DNA of 64,000 nt. Origin: Baylisascaris procyonis. Taxonomy: Eukaryota; Nematoda; Chromadorea; Rhabditida; Ascarididae. Where the stretch lies: contig JAZARR010000059.1 of assembly GCA_037389465.1 (NCBI GenBank), positions 5,913,001-5,977,000 of the forward strand, written 5' to 3'. Made by a program: the position numbers and the translations under genes. The first letter of the stretch is position 1, and every line of letters starts with the position of its first letter. Positions 23,867 to 37,134 of this stretch are shown here, in pieces. Below the pieces are notes generated by a model. That model searched no databases, was not told the origin of the DNA, and saw only the letters and a program-made list of their open reading frames with translations.

Positions 23867-26800
23867 ATGGGAAAATACAAGCTGACCTACTTCAACGCGA
23901 TGGGGAGAGCTGAAATAATCCGACTTGTGTTCGCACAAGCGGGTGTTGAATTTGAAGACATTCGCATCGAGAAATCCGATTGGCCCGCACTTAAAGAAAG
24001 TACGTTTTATTTAGTGTTCATTTCCATATTGTCCGATTGTATTGATTTTAATTAGATGCGAAGAATGAATTTGAAGGAAAGTATTTCATTCCAACCAAGT
24101 CTTAGAACATTTTTTTTTTAAATGAAATAATTATAAGTGCAATGTGCCAATTAAGGATCATCAGACCATGTTGAAATTTGCGATAAAAGAAGAGGCGTCT
24201 CTTAATCACTGTATAGAATGCAAACTGTACAAAAATTCGAGTGCAATGAAGTGATTCATTTCATAAATTTTATTCGATTTGCATATCTGTCGAAAATTTC
24301 ACTAAATTATTCCCAAAAAAAAAAAAATTCATTTTGGTTTCTCAATTTTAAATGGCTATTGCGTATGCATTTGCTCTATTAAACTACAAATTCGACACTG
24401 ATAATCGATTGTAGAAATGCCTTTCGGACAGCTTCCGGTCCTCGAAGAAGATGATCGAATTCTTGCACAATCGACCGCGATTGCAACCTATCTCGCGAAA
24501 AAATTTGGTGCGATTTTTGCAGTTCAAAAATTCATTTTCGTCTTGATAATTTCGAAGTTACGTAGATGACATAGAGGAGCAGCAAGAGCAGATGAAAGAA
24601 GTTTCTTTGATTTTTCATGAGAGGATGCCTTAGCTGCAGCCTTCAACGTGTATAGCAATGTTAATAGATGGCTACTGTCTGTACGAAAGTATGAGAGGAG
24701 ACCTCGTACCATGGATTTGTCTAAGAAACGCCCGTAGATAAATTTAACTATCTCATCTACTTAACATTATGCTTGAGGCATTCCATGCAATATACAGTAC
24801 CCTCAAGGTGTCACTAACGTTATTAGGGAGGCGTATAACACCCTCCGGAGAATTGTAATAAGGGTAACTATAGAGGCAATTGCAAATGAAATGGTCGCTG
24901 AGATCCGATGCTGAGGGTACCCAACTTTTGTAGTTAGGATAGAGCCTTCAAGGATGGCGATTAAACCGGTAGTAAGTTGATCATTAATATGAGTCATTGC
25001 AACCGGATTTTTGAATCCATGTCGTGGATCTGTTGGTTTCGATGCTAGGTCACAGAGATGCTTGAAGTGCCCGGCGGACTTACATCGTTTCGGGTAGAAG
25101 ACTCGCGGTTTCTTTCTCTCTCATTTTCTAGTACTGAAAAAAATTTTTCCACCGATTCCATCAATTTGGAGTTGATGCAGTGACCCACTATATGATTTTT
25201 AAGCCAAAATTCTAACAGCATATTGCGTAATCTTCCCGCTTATCATTGATGGTCCCAGCTTTCCACTTCAGCCAAGTCAGTAAACTGCTCCGGGGATGTG
25301 AAATTTTGCACAGCTACGGTTGCACTATTTAATTTCTAATATTTACACCCAAATTGTCTTTGCATATGTATTAGTCAACAACCAACGAAAGATAAGAACT
25401 TTTGTATTGACGAATTTCCAGAGATTCATTTCTTCTATTGATTGAAAATTCGATTTTAAATGATGCTATTTGTTTGCTTTTAAGTTCAGAATTTCCTTCT
25501 TCTTTCTTTCGTTATTCAATCTTGTTTGAGATGACCGATTCATTCGTCATGTTTATCTCATGCATAAGTTTTCACATCTCCATGATTCATAATTATTGGT
25601 AAGCGATCTAGTATGGACTAGCAAACAGAATTCAGGATTGGATGGTGCTGATGATTGGGAAGCGGCGAAAATTCAAGAACTGTTCGGAGTGACGTCAGAC
25701 CTTGTCAATCATGCAATCCCATTCTGGATTGCAACCGATGAAAACGAGAAGGTAACCAAAATCCGCCTAATTCGTTGGAATGAATGTTTATACGATCAAG
25801 AGTAACGTTATGCATTGATAGGGCCGTGCATCGAAAGAGTGTAGTCGGCATGAAGCTGCAATAAGAACAGTCAATAAGAACAGTAATTGCTTTTTTATAT
25901 CTTGCATTCCTTCTTGCTCTCCCTACTTTCCCCACCCACCCTCTTCCCTTTCCCTAGCATCCCTTCACCACCACTCTCCTGAAGTACCTCTACTTCAGAG
26001 GTTAGAGAGCCTCCCCATCTTCTTCCATTTAAGTCGACTGGAAGCAGCATTGCACTGTACTTGCACAAATTGCGACAAGAACTTTGAAAAGCAATTTTTC
26101 TTCGTTAGCAAATTACGTTGTACATTCTCAATATATCAAATGTTGTTTTAAATGCGATCTATTACTATACAAATGGGAAGCATTCATAGTGCTCAAAATT
26201 GCTTCCTCATATTGAAGTATTCCGACTCGACATCCAGAAGCCTGTTAGATTACAAACCACACGTATCGAATATACGTAAAGTTTGCGCAAAAAAATTTTT
26301 TTTGTGAAAAAGAGATAATGGAAATGGTAAAGTGTTATGTAATTGTAAACTTACTAAGTGTAAAGTTATGATGTTCATTCTGTTCAAATTATGAACCGTT
26401 ATAAATGTTAAGCTATAATGTTACGCCAAATCATGAAAAAACCGTTGTAATATGAACGGAGAGGGGTGGTGAGGGGAGAGGGGGGGCTGTATGGAGCGAT
26501 TCCGGAAGCTCGATAGCGACGCATAATGCTGTTATCAGAAGCGATTTCATTCACAAAATAAGCTGCTGTTTCTACGGTACACCCTTCACCTTGATCAAAT
26601 ACCTCTTCAGTATTCTTTTCAGTCACCTCATCTATCGGTTTTTCTAAATTGGAGGGATAATTTCATATTCGTTGTTAAGCTTTTGTTACTCATTAACTCA
26701 ATTACAAACAAATTTTGCGTTTGCCATTCACCGGGCAATACAAAGACCATTTAACAATGTTCACTTAAAAATCCTGCTTATCATCGAAGAAAAATTTCAG

Positions 26801-27651
26801 AAGAAGCTAATGGGCGAATTCGAGAAGGACCATCTTGCGCCACTTTTTATAAGACTAGATAAAATCCTACAGCAAAATGGTACTGGCTTCTTTGTCGGTA
26901 AAAAAGTAAGTTATTTTGCAAATCGAACGTTTTGCCCATCTGACGAAGAAGTTTTGCATTATTTTTGTATAAGTTTACTCAATGCAAAATAGTGGAATTG
27001 ATTTAATCAACTCTAAAATATTCTGAGTAAAACTTGATTACCGAAACTTCATCTAGTTTATAATTAAATTAAAGGTGATCACAAATAATTATGATTGCTT
27101 ACATATACGTCACTTAGATTCGCATAATTATTGGCTAAATGGCATGCATATATAAAATATATCATTAGTTGAAATCTGATAGATTTAGATGAGAAAATTT
27201 GCTTTAAGCGAAAAAATTCAGAGAGTGGCCTGAAATTGAAATATCATTGAGCAATATACCATCTGCGCATTTAATCTCCTGAAGAAATCGAACATTAACA
27301 ATGTTGACTCAATATTATCTAATTCCGCATTATACTTTAGCAGCATTTCCTAAGCTTTCATTCTCTCTGCCATCTTTATCTCTACTCTACGATAGTTGAA
27401 AAACTTTTGAAAATGTAATGCCAATCGAGGAATCACGATCACATCTATTGATGTTAAAAATGCATAAAGAAGAGTTTATTTTTCAGTTAACCGTTGCCGA
27501 CTTGAACATGTTATGCATTATTGGCTTATTCAGTTCGATGTTCCCGAATACTGCTACAAAACATCCACATTTGATTGAATTCAAAGAAAAGATAATGAAT
27601 CTACCAAATATCAAAAAATGGATCGAAACGAGGCCAAAAACAGATTTCTAA
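23867..27651 (+). CDS. Sigma-type glutathione S-transferase
   Basis: Exons: 23867-23999, 24415-24507, 25636-25751, 26801-26905, 27487-27651. They join in phase to 203 aa, the usual length for nematode sigma GSTs. The start MGKYKLTYFNAMGRAEIIR carries the catalytic Tyr (Y8). The glutathione site follows: the conserved proline-containing block GQLPVLEEDD (residues 49-58) and the AQST segment (62-65). The C-terminal domain contains the helix N-cap box TVAD (151-154) and ends RPKTDF. The enzyme would conjugate glutathione to electrophiles or act as a prostaglandin D synthase, as some sigma members do; substrate cannot be read from sequence. It is probably cytosolic, since no signal peptide is seen. 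The acidic loop FGLDGADDWEAAK matches the family's interdomain segment. Confidence 0.93.
24560..25130. other. GC-richer insert-like segment in GST intron 2
   Basis: Intron 2 of the GST gene is about 1.1 kb. Its middle differs in base composition from the AT-rich flanks. The minus strand has an open frame at 24803-24997 encoding a hydrophobic peptide (ISATISFAIASIVTLITILR). It could be a transposon relic or a fragment of another gene. No terminal repeats or target duplications were identified. Confidence 0.25.
25918..25998 (+). repeat. Pyrimidine-rich tract followed by an 8-bp inverted repeat
   Basis: In GST intron 3, positions 25918-25978 are almost all C and T. They run into CTGAAGTA (25979-25986), loop CCTC, TACTTCAG (25991-25998), an exact hairpin with a 4-nt loop. 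Confidence 0.7.
26457..26487 (+). repeat. G-rich tract with G-quadruplex pattern in GST intron 3
   Basis: Runs of G4, G4 and G7 separated by one to four bases (GGGGTGGTGAGGGGAGAG then G7) form a G-quadruplex-compatible tract on the sense strand of the GST intron. Confidence 0.6.
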
Positions 27652-29049
27652 TAGATGAGACATTCACCGCAAATTTTTACGACTTGTAATTCATCGTTTC
27701 TCATCATTTCTTATTAGCTAATTACGTAGAAAGATATAAATTAATAACGGATATCGTCTCTATGGTTGACTTATGTGATCACAGATCGCTTCGTTGTGTA
27801 TTAACAATCGTCATCAAGAGCCTTTGTATGTTGATAGACTTTATTATGGTAGTTTTCGATGTTATATAATTAGGTTGTTTTCTTTCTAATTAAGCTCTTT
27901 TTTTTTCACTTATATTATACAACATTTCTTGTCTTATAAAGCTTTTATTGATTGAAGTTTAGCATCATTCAATGCAAATTAAAAAAAATTGATTTGATTA
28001 CTGCTAAAAAAAATGGACTGATATGTGGACAAAACCTTCAGCTTTGTCGAGAAAACATCTCAACTCCTCGTCTAGTGTAGCCCATTGTGATTCTTTTAAA
28101 AGCTGTACTTTCAAAATAAAACATTCAAAAAAAAAACCCATAAGTTTATATGAATATTTATTGGAAATGTCCAATTTTTTAATCATAATTAAACCTAAAG
28201 TGTTTAACAGTTATTTAGGCCATAATCCTATTGAAGTATACACTGTAAAGCAGTCATAGCAGACGACGTAATTGCACGTTCGATCATCGATAACATCAAA
28301 TGTCGTGTTATGGGCTCATAGCCACATTTCAGATGTGCTCGGTTCAAATCTTCGCTGACATTTGCATTTTTTTCTTCTTTAATCGCTATTTGTTTAAAAA
28401 AAAAAAAAAAATTTTTTTTTTCGTGAATTGGGGAAGCTGCGAACTTGAAATATTGGATCCGTAATTTTTCGAGTTCCCAATGCTAACACTGCACTTGGCT
28501 GAGCATTTGCAATCAGTACTACGAAGAAGCGATCGCATACTGTTCAACTAATTTTGGCACCAATTCATATTTATTCGGTTAACAAGGAAAACATTAACGT
28601 TCACATCAAACCGATAACAGCAATGTCAAGCACAGTTCATATAAAAAAGCAAAAAATGTCATGCAAAAAAGAAAACTAATGAGAATGCAATCTATCAGTC
28701 AATCGAACGTATCGAGCAAGTGGACTGAATCTGAATGAGAGATTTGAGGTTTGCAGTAGGATGGAAAGTGTCCTCCATCTCCAAGAAGTACTAGAGTTGG
28801 AACATTTAGACCCTAAATTTACGCAGTAAGTGAACGATAAGGAATACTGTATCAGATTGTTTAAGCCGCTTGAGATACCCTACAATACATAGATCATGCG
28901 ATCTAAAGGCCTATCTTTTATGCTCACAAAGTAAGGAGCAAATAAAACTATTGCAATACGATGTACGATCATTTGAATTTTTAAGTAAAACGCTCCGAAG
29001 AACGTATTGTCTGTCCAATGGCGGATGCAGGAAAACATCAAAGGAAGTG
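27652..29049. other. Intergenic region between the GST gene and the UNC-93-like gene
   Basis: AT-rich sequence with poly-A/T runs. A tRNA-like B-box (GGTTCAAATC) occurs near 28339 but no proper cloverleaf forms. No gene is supported. Confidence 0.5.
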
Positions 29050-32000
29050 ATGGTGACAAGTGAAAGGAGTACAGGTGGGGGAGGCATCGACATGTCAGAG
29101 TTTCTCGGTGAAGAAAGTGACGCAGAAATTCTCTTTCGTGAAATTCCAACTGTTAAAAAAAAAGAAAAAAAAAATTCCCTGTGCACTGTATGCACTGAAA
29201 TGCTGAATGAGACGACACTAAAAACCTCAAGGCAATTACCACAAATGGTGCAGTATGCGCTACTTTATCAAAAATTTTTTCTTCATCAAGTGGCTCATAT
29301 TTAGATCGTTACGTACTTTAGAAAAAGGAATTATATCACATATACATATAAGCATATGCAAAGAAAGTCGTATGAGCTAGCCGCCGCCACCATTTATTCA
29401 TTGCCATTGTAACGTGTAAGATCGACCTTGCTAGTCAGTCTTTTTCACACAGATTTCTCTCTCATTCCGCCGTTATACCATTGTTTTATGTTTTTGTTTT
29501 TTGTTTTGTTTTGGTCTCTTTTTGTTTGCAAGTCCGTGCCACATTAGAACAGTCGCCGAGGGAACCGATCCATTCCGGGCAGCAACACTGACTGAAAGGC
29601 TAGAATAAAGCAATCGAATGACCTTTCCCCGAAATGAACCGTATCTGGGAAACAGGTATCTGCAATTCGCTAGTTTGAACGTAGTCGAAAAATTGATTTA
29701 AACAGCGCTTCAGTGCTACTCAATCTTGATTTGACTCCCGTAGCGATAATTTTTATTACGTTCGCTTTTGAAATTTGTGTAGTGGCGCGGGATGCAGTGT
29801 TGGATTCAGTGTTGGATGACGTTTTTATGAGACAACGAGACGATTTCATGCATTGTTTTTCGAAGCTTGATTAAAGAGTTTTGCTACGGCTCAGGTGGGA
29901 TAGAGGTGGAGGTTGGAATTGTGTATGCAGTGATTTGGATAAGGGAGGGGAAGAATGGTCTTTTGATCTGTTCGGTGAAACGATTTAGTACTGAGAAGAA
30001 AGGTTGCGAATTGCGAATTATCAAATCGCTATTGCAGCAAATCAGTAAAATTGCACCGGAAGCGGTTTCTGAGAAACCAAAATTCAAAAAACAAGTACCG
30101 AATGGGTCGTCATAGCTAATGAATCGTGTTTAACATGCATAGGACGATTGTTGGATATTTGCGTTATGAAGCTTTTTCTTTGTTTGAGTGGACATTTTCT
30201 GTATTGCTTTTGATAGTGAATGAATATGTGGCGTTAGGTAAATCAATTCGAAATATAAAAGAAATGGACTGAAAGAACTCTAGCCTGTCTTCCTTGTATA
30301 GTACATGGAATTTTATTCGTAGCGATGAATAATTTGCAAATTTCTTATTGAACTAAATTATGCACTTCAAATACATTTGAAAATGAAGTCTCGTATGGAG
30401 AAGATGATGGTTGGTGCTTTAAGTTTTAAACCGGTATGATATGATTGTCAGTTGCTGAATTATTTGACCTCCATAGTGTCATCGTCAAGTAAATTGACCT
30501 GGAGAGAAGCTTGTAAGGTGTATTATGGCGTACGTATCAAATTCCTGAAACAAACATCTCTCGATGGCGTTTTTCTTTGCGATATGAAAGAAGAATATTC
30601 GTCTTCGTACTTGACTTGTCTCATGAGTTGTTGACATTTTTTTTACACCCAAAAACTGAAATTTTTATTTATTTTTATTGAAATATCAGACAGAACTTTA
30701 ATAATTGTATTTCTAATTTTTGTACTTGAAAGTTTCAAAAAATTATTTACAAGCGTTTATTAGGTGCTTCGACGTACTCATTCATGCACTGTTCTTTCTT
30801 TCTTTTTTTAACAGCACGAGCATGGTGATAAAAAGCGTTTCAGTTCGCTGAGAAGAAGTTTATTTTGCATGATCTGCCGTTCTATGCGGCTTTGGACCGC
30901 TACGATGAACAGAGATCTGCGAGCCATCCTGCAATTGGGCACCGCTTTTATGCTAATTTTTTCGGCGTTCAATAGCCAAGGTTTTGTTGAGGTAAGTATC
31001 TTTTTCTCTTTGATTAATAAATCTTATCAAGTGAATATCCAATATTGTTGTGACAGGTGGCGGTGACCCAGAGAGGACCGAATGTGGGCACAGGATAGGA
31101 CCCGATTGCTGTCTGTCAATTGCGAGAGCACAGGAGATAGGAGAAGTAGTTTATTTATTTATTTCTTTCGTTTTCAATGTAATTCCGATCTCAATCCATT
31201 CACATCAATAAACCCTCGGGTATGCATTGATATGCCGATTTTCTCTTGATATAGTATGTAGGGTGAGTTGTATTATTTAAACATTTCGCGGTAACCGGGT
31301 TTTATTTAATGAAACTCTGGTCGGCCTTGGGAGGCGATGTGACGAGTCAAAATCAGCTCTCCTTTGAGCTATTTCGAAAAACTCTTGTCACTCATGTCCA
31401 CACGCATCTAGCTCTTCTCCACCTCGATCTTTCAATATGCAGAATGATCGACGTGGTCCCGTTAGCTCGATTAAAAGGATCCTGGAAGTCCTTCTTGCTA
31501 AACACCTAATCGTAATAGCAGTAATCGATAGTTAGAAACTTCTGTAGTTACTTTCATAGTGGGGAAACATTCGTCACAGGAAGCATTTTTTAGAAATAAT
31601 GTTGTTGGCTTTCCAGCCTCCCTTATCGTAAACAAACAATGTCTAGAATATATAATGAATTGTTGATTTTCTAACGTTTGTATTCTTGTTGAACTCCACT
31701 TCGGAAGAAATAAGTGCTGCATCGAAATTATTTGGGCGTCTCAATTTTCCCACCCCTTTTCCACTCCCGCCCTGTCGCAGTATCTGAATGATGATTTGCA
31801 GATTGCCGTGTTGAGCAGTGTATCGCATGAACACCCATCATCAGGGATCACCGAACAATCTGGATACTACAGGTATATAAATACCTCTTTGATATTTTAC
31901 TTTGCGGCGATGTTTTCTGTGTTATATAAACAAAGCTAATTGCTTTATTCACGTTTCACTTCGTTTTGCCAAGCCTTTTTTTGAATAATACCCATTATAT

Positions 32001-35000
32001 TCCGTTCCATTGTTTATATGAATGGTAACAACTGGCTGATTTGAGCGAGCTGTTTGTGTGAACGCCAGAAAGCGCATTGTGGTTTTTTTTGTGGTGTATA
32101 ATGCTGAGCATTTCTGGCAGATACACTAGTCTTAAGAAACATATGGGAAACGGTCTACAAGTCAAAAAAAAGGGAAGAATCCATTCGGGTATATAGATGC
32201 AACTAAAGGTAACTAGACAAGTTCATGAACGTCAAAATATAAGAGAAAGTTGTAGTGCAAAATAAAATCATAATAAAAGATAAACATATAAGCAGAATTA
32301 TCGAATAAAATTAAATTAGATAAAATAAAGTAGGTTGTTAATTAAAAACTCTTAACTTCAATTTTATTTTCCCAGATAACATATAAGTAGAGTAATTCTT
32401 ATAATGCATCTTTTTTCCTTTTTTAATTGAGGTTTTACCGATATGGTGCATCTACACATCCACTTCTTTGACGATTTAAATTTCCCTGATTTTGAGTCGT
32501 CTTTTTTTCCAGTTTGTCAATCATATATTTCGTTTTTACGATATCGAACCTACTTGCGCCGATGGTAATCAATGTTATTGGCTGCAAATGGGCGATGGTA
32601 ATTGGTGCACTAACGTATTGCGTTTTCATGCTTGGATTCCTTTACCTTCATGCATCATTACTTTACGCTTTATCTGCTCTTGCCGGATTTGGTGCCGCAA
32701 GTATGTTCTTAAAAGATTTTCTCAAGTATTTTACGGCATTAATGTAACGATTGTTTGCATAACGAGTCATGAGACAACAAGTTAGGTGTTTGCTGATTTG
32801 TGCTGGAAGTCGTTGCTGTGCTTCCATTCAGTGATGTCATCGCACCAAAGTTTTTGATATAATTATTGTACTTGTAATTCTTCTCTGGAAATGATACAAA
32901 ACTGTACTTGTACGGCTTATATCAAAGTATACCGTACTTGTACCGTATTTACGGTTCTAGGTTTGGTTCGATATTTTACAAAATATTTTGATCCAAAAAT
33001 TATAATACTTTTGCGGTACTTCGTGTACATTGCGTACATTGGGATTACTGATGCGCATGAATAGGATGATAGCGATTAATTAATTAATATCAGATTTGAA
33101 GCAGATCATTTTTCTTAATCAAAAACCACAAGAAACGCAAGTTGTTCAAATGTGTTTCACACCGTTCATGACTCTTTTGACCTTTCTATCTATTTTCCAA
33201 AAGGCCAGCTAAAAGGTCCATGTTGCGATGATGTCGCTGCCGCCAGTTGTCTGTTCATGTCTGATCATTGCTAGACGTATGAGTTCCTTCAGCAAGTACG
33301 GGTTTTATCATCTAGAGGCAGCTAAAGTCAGGAACTGTCTACGATATCAAGCAGCAAATGGCCTGAATTGAAACACTGACCCGTGTGGATGTTGGTTATC
33401 TTAGTTTACCTCGATGGAGCGTCCTTTTCACTAGACTTGCAATATTGTTAGATGGCCGCTGGCCGCTTTCCTTATTGTTGCCATATGCCACATTTTGGCG
33501 TCGAAGGTATTGTCAACATTTCAGTTCTGTGGACTGGACAAGGAGTTTATTTGACGGAGTGGTCACGTGTTGACACAATGGCTCGTAACAGCGGCATTCT
33601 ATGGGCGATGCTTCAGTCTTGTCTAATTTTTGGTGGACTCTTCCTGTTCGCACTCTTCTTCTCGAGGTGGTTTCCACTTCGGCTTTCTTTTTTTTTTAAT
33701 TGCTCTCTTATTTTCGTTTATAACTAATTTTATTGCGCTCCGTATTATGCGAACGCAGAATATTATGCGAACGTATTATGAGAACAGAATATCGTTTGTT
33801 GGGCAGTCAAGGCGGAAGGAAGGGAAGCCTGGTGGGGGGACGCCTGTCGTAGCAAAAACCACTGCAGTGGCTTATTTGTTGTTGTGTTGCACCATAGTCG
33901 GTTGAAGCCGTTTAAAAGCATCTGTAAGGAAAAAGAGGAGTGCTATCTCTCTTTGGAAAATTGTCATCAAATGTGCCAACCTTCAAAAATTTGACGCTGT
34001 GGGAAGAAATTATTTTTAGGGCCATCTAGTTGCATTTGGTTTAATACTTTTGCAGTGGACGCAGTTTTACTCCATATTTGTTTCAGTTCGATAGCGAGTT
34101 CAACACGTCTTATGTATACGTCGTTCTCGGTGATTTGCTTTGCGGGCGCTATGGTGCTCGCATTGTTGCCTTTACCACCACCTGTTCGAGATCATACAGA
34201 AGACGATGATCGAACGAACATGCTTAGTGATACGATTGCAGTCCGAGCACGATCGTTAAGGGATGCGGCAGCCACTCCCCAAGTCGGCTCTTGGAAGAAT
34301 GAATTCTGTAGGTTTTTCTCTAGCATTTGCCTAATGGCATTACCTTTTTTGTTGATCGTCGGCGTACGGTTGACTAATACTGTTAATGCGGAGGGTTACA
34401 TGGCATTGGGTTCTAACTGCAGTGGTATAAGTGTTATTGAACTAACATATTTTTTGCTTCAGTGAACACACTGCGTGTGTTGCGTTCTCGAAGAATGTTA
34501 TTGCTATCGGTGGTATTTCTATATTCTGGTATCGAGATGACTTTCTACACGGGCGTTTATTCAGCATGTCTTGCCGCATTCCAGTCTCTCGATGATCCTA
34601 ACGGACTCATCATTGCTTACAACGCTCTTCTACTTGGTGCTGGACAGATCGCCGGTAGGGATTCCCGTTTGTGCTCAGCTTTTTAATGCTTGTTTCCAGT
34701 CACGGTTTTTTGACCTTCGAACGCCTGCGCCTTTTCACCGGCATTATAGCCTAGCATAAGATTTCAGCGATCCTAACGCTTCGTCACCGAAACCTGGTTT
34801 CGAGAACAACATGTCACGAACTTTTTGTCTGTGTCTGCAAAATGCGTAAAACAATTGAAGATATATTAGTTGAAGAGTACCTGAGATTCCATATCAAAGG
34901 TTGTGTTTTTGGTGAGGAGACGCAACCTAAACATGTTTCGGGGATCCTAAAAGCTCATTTAAGGTATTTAAGGGTTAAATGTTATGTTGGTATGCAACGA

Positions 35001-36931
35001 TAGCTTTCAAGTGAGAAAAAACCCGCAGCCGGACCTGGTCATGCCAGGGACCTCTACTCTGACTTGATCTCCCCGTCTCGCCGACTGGAGGAAAGTTTTC
35101 CCCTTACTCCCAGAATAGTGCACTACCTTTGGCTCAAGACTTGGTGAGGATTGTTAATAGCACGCCATCATCTCTGTGCTTTGTGCTCGTTCTAAGTTAA
35201 GTGATTCTTTTTCAGGAGGACTTCTTTTCGGGATATGCGCAAAACGTACCATTGCACGAGGCAGGAATCCGGTAATCCTAATAGGAACGTGTGTGCATTT
35301 GATTACTTTCTTCCTTATATTTCTCAACGTACCAATGGAAGCACCTTTGCATAAAACCAGTGCGCATGCGTACATCACTCCCAGGTACGTACTTTCTTAT
35401 ATGAAAGTATTTCCTTTTAATTCAGCTTATGTGAGGTGGTCAGCTAATGCTTCATCTGTAGGTAGCAATACAACTGATGATTGGTGAAGTGCCTTATCTC
35501 GCATGATGAACTGAGCATTTTGTCGATTTCGACATGCGTCTGTTGTATAATTTGGTAAGTGTTTTGGAGTCATTATGTTACCTAGGGTCTTATTCGAGAT
35601 CGTGCAGTGACCTTGACAATGTTGCGTCATTATTCGTCTTGTATGCATTTTCCCACACGGAAGTCTGCAGTATTCCTCCTTATCGGACGTGACAAACATG
35701 GGATTGATAATGCTGAAGTGTTTTTCTTTTGTTTAGCTATTTTCTGGCTTTGCTGTGTGGGTTACTACTCGGCTTCGGAGACAGCTGCTGGAATACTCAG
35801 ATATATTCCTTGCTTGGTTCGCTCTATACGATCAACAGTTCAAATGCTTTCGCGTTATTCAAATTCTTTCAGGTTTTACCGTCATATTTGTTCTTTTCGG
35901 TTGTTTTTTACATATCACATGCACAGAAAATATGAGCGAGTTATTATCTCTTATTATTCACAATGTTTATGGCGGGGATCAGGGGGGAGGGGTTCATTTC
36001 TATTCGAAAAAAATCAGTGGGGTGAGATTAGGACGTCGGGTGAGAAAAATCAGACGTGAGTTTAGGACGGGCATGGAAAATTGACTAAGGCGGAAGGAAA
36101 AAATTTTTTTATCGATTTATTCTTTACGACTGATTTAATACATCGGCAGATTCGTCCTCAATTGTGGGTCTTTAGTTGTGTATGCCGTCTGTTGAGGTGT
36201 CACTGACAGTACGCCACGACGGTCTTTTGTGAAAACCGAAACCCCCACGACTAGATGGCGGGAGTAGGGAGAGAGGAAATTACGCATAAATTGTAATTCA
36301 GCTTGAGGATAGGACGCATGTTGTATAAGCTATTTTTAGTGTGCTTATGAAGTTTAATTTCTGTTACAACGTTTTCGAGACTCCATTTACGATCTCTTCA
36401 TTCCTTTCAGGTCGTTTACGATCTTCATTTTTGGGAATGCAGTGGTTTCATAGCGGAAACTTTTTTAACACTGTTTTGCAACATGAAAATCAGCTTGCTT
36501 TTCCCAATTTGGTCAAGAAATGTTCAGATCCTTACACCTGCATCCTCCTCCTAGCCAACCAAAACTTGACAAAGTCTATGCAGTGCCTCCCTGCCCGTAC
36601 CCAACCACCTGTTTGAATTTTTAGGATTCCTTTCCAAGTCTTATCTCCCTTCTCTCATCTCTTTCATTCCGCCCTTTCCTCCACTCTTCTGCGACTAAGA
36701 CAAATGCTTAAGCGTGAATTATCTATCAATTTGCGCGGCAATGGTTCCTTATATGTTTTTTATTCATTGCAGTCGTTTGCTGCATGCGCGAGCTTCTACT
36801 ACGGTTCAGTTCTTCTGCTGCATTGGCAGTTAGCTATAATGGCTATTGGTGCCGTGCTAGCTGCGCTCTGCTTCTTCCCGGTCGAGTGGGAATCGCTGGC
36901 GATGGCTACCCCTCCACCGATATATTCATGA
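29050..36931 (+). CDS. UNC-93 family multi-pass membrane protein
   Basis: Firm exons: 30815-30991, 31802-31872 (or from 31781), 32513-32700, 33525-33666, 34087-34307, 34463-34654, 35216-35384, 35737-35872, 36773-36931 (stop). All join in phase and encode about 484 aa. UNC-93 hallmarks: the first membrane helix [20 protein letters not shown], the block [10 protein letters not shown] followed by [11 protein letters not shown], and [17 protein letters not shown]. About a dozen membrane segments alternate with short loops; a long hydrophilic loop ([13 protein letters not shown]) separates the halves. In C. elegans UNC-93 acts with SUP-9 potassium channels in muscle; other members serve other roles, so function here is inferred. 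Provisional N-terminal exons 29050-29151 (acidic, [15 protein letters not shown]) and 30038-30094 join in phase but are unproven. A rival short first exon is ATG 30383 to a donor near 30433. Confidence 0.85.
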
Positions 36932-37134
36932 AATCTCGTTTTTTTTTTCTGCATCGCTATTATCCCATTAATTAGTACTGGAGACGACAGTTTTGCCCTG
37001 TAGCCTAAATTGGTCTCATTTCATTTCAGATTTTTCTCTTTCTTCTGAAAGTGATTTCCGCGTTGTATTTATTTCTTTGAGATTTGATGGAGATTTTTCT
37101 ATCCTTTTTTTTCGCTTTTCTTGTTGTTTTACAG

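Noticed and set aside
28286..28356. tRNA-like segment with B-box GGTTCAAATC and a possible 7-bp acceptor stem
   Set aside because: The anticodon stem is only 4 bp, the D arm is poor and the T stem does not pair, so it does not fold as a functional tRNA. At best it is a degenerate tRNA-derived sequence.
36704..36931. Start of the last UNC-93-like exon at an upstream alternative start (36704)
   Set aside because: The TTCATTGCAG acceptor at 36772 and phase with the preceding exon show the coding part begins at 36773.
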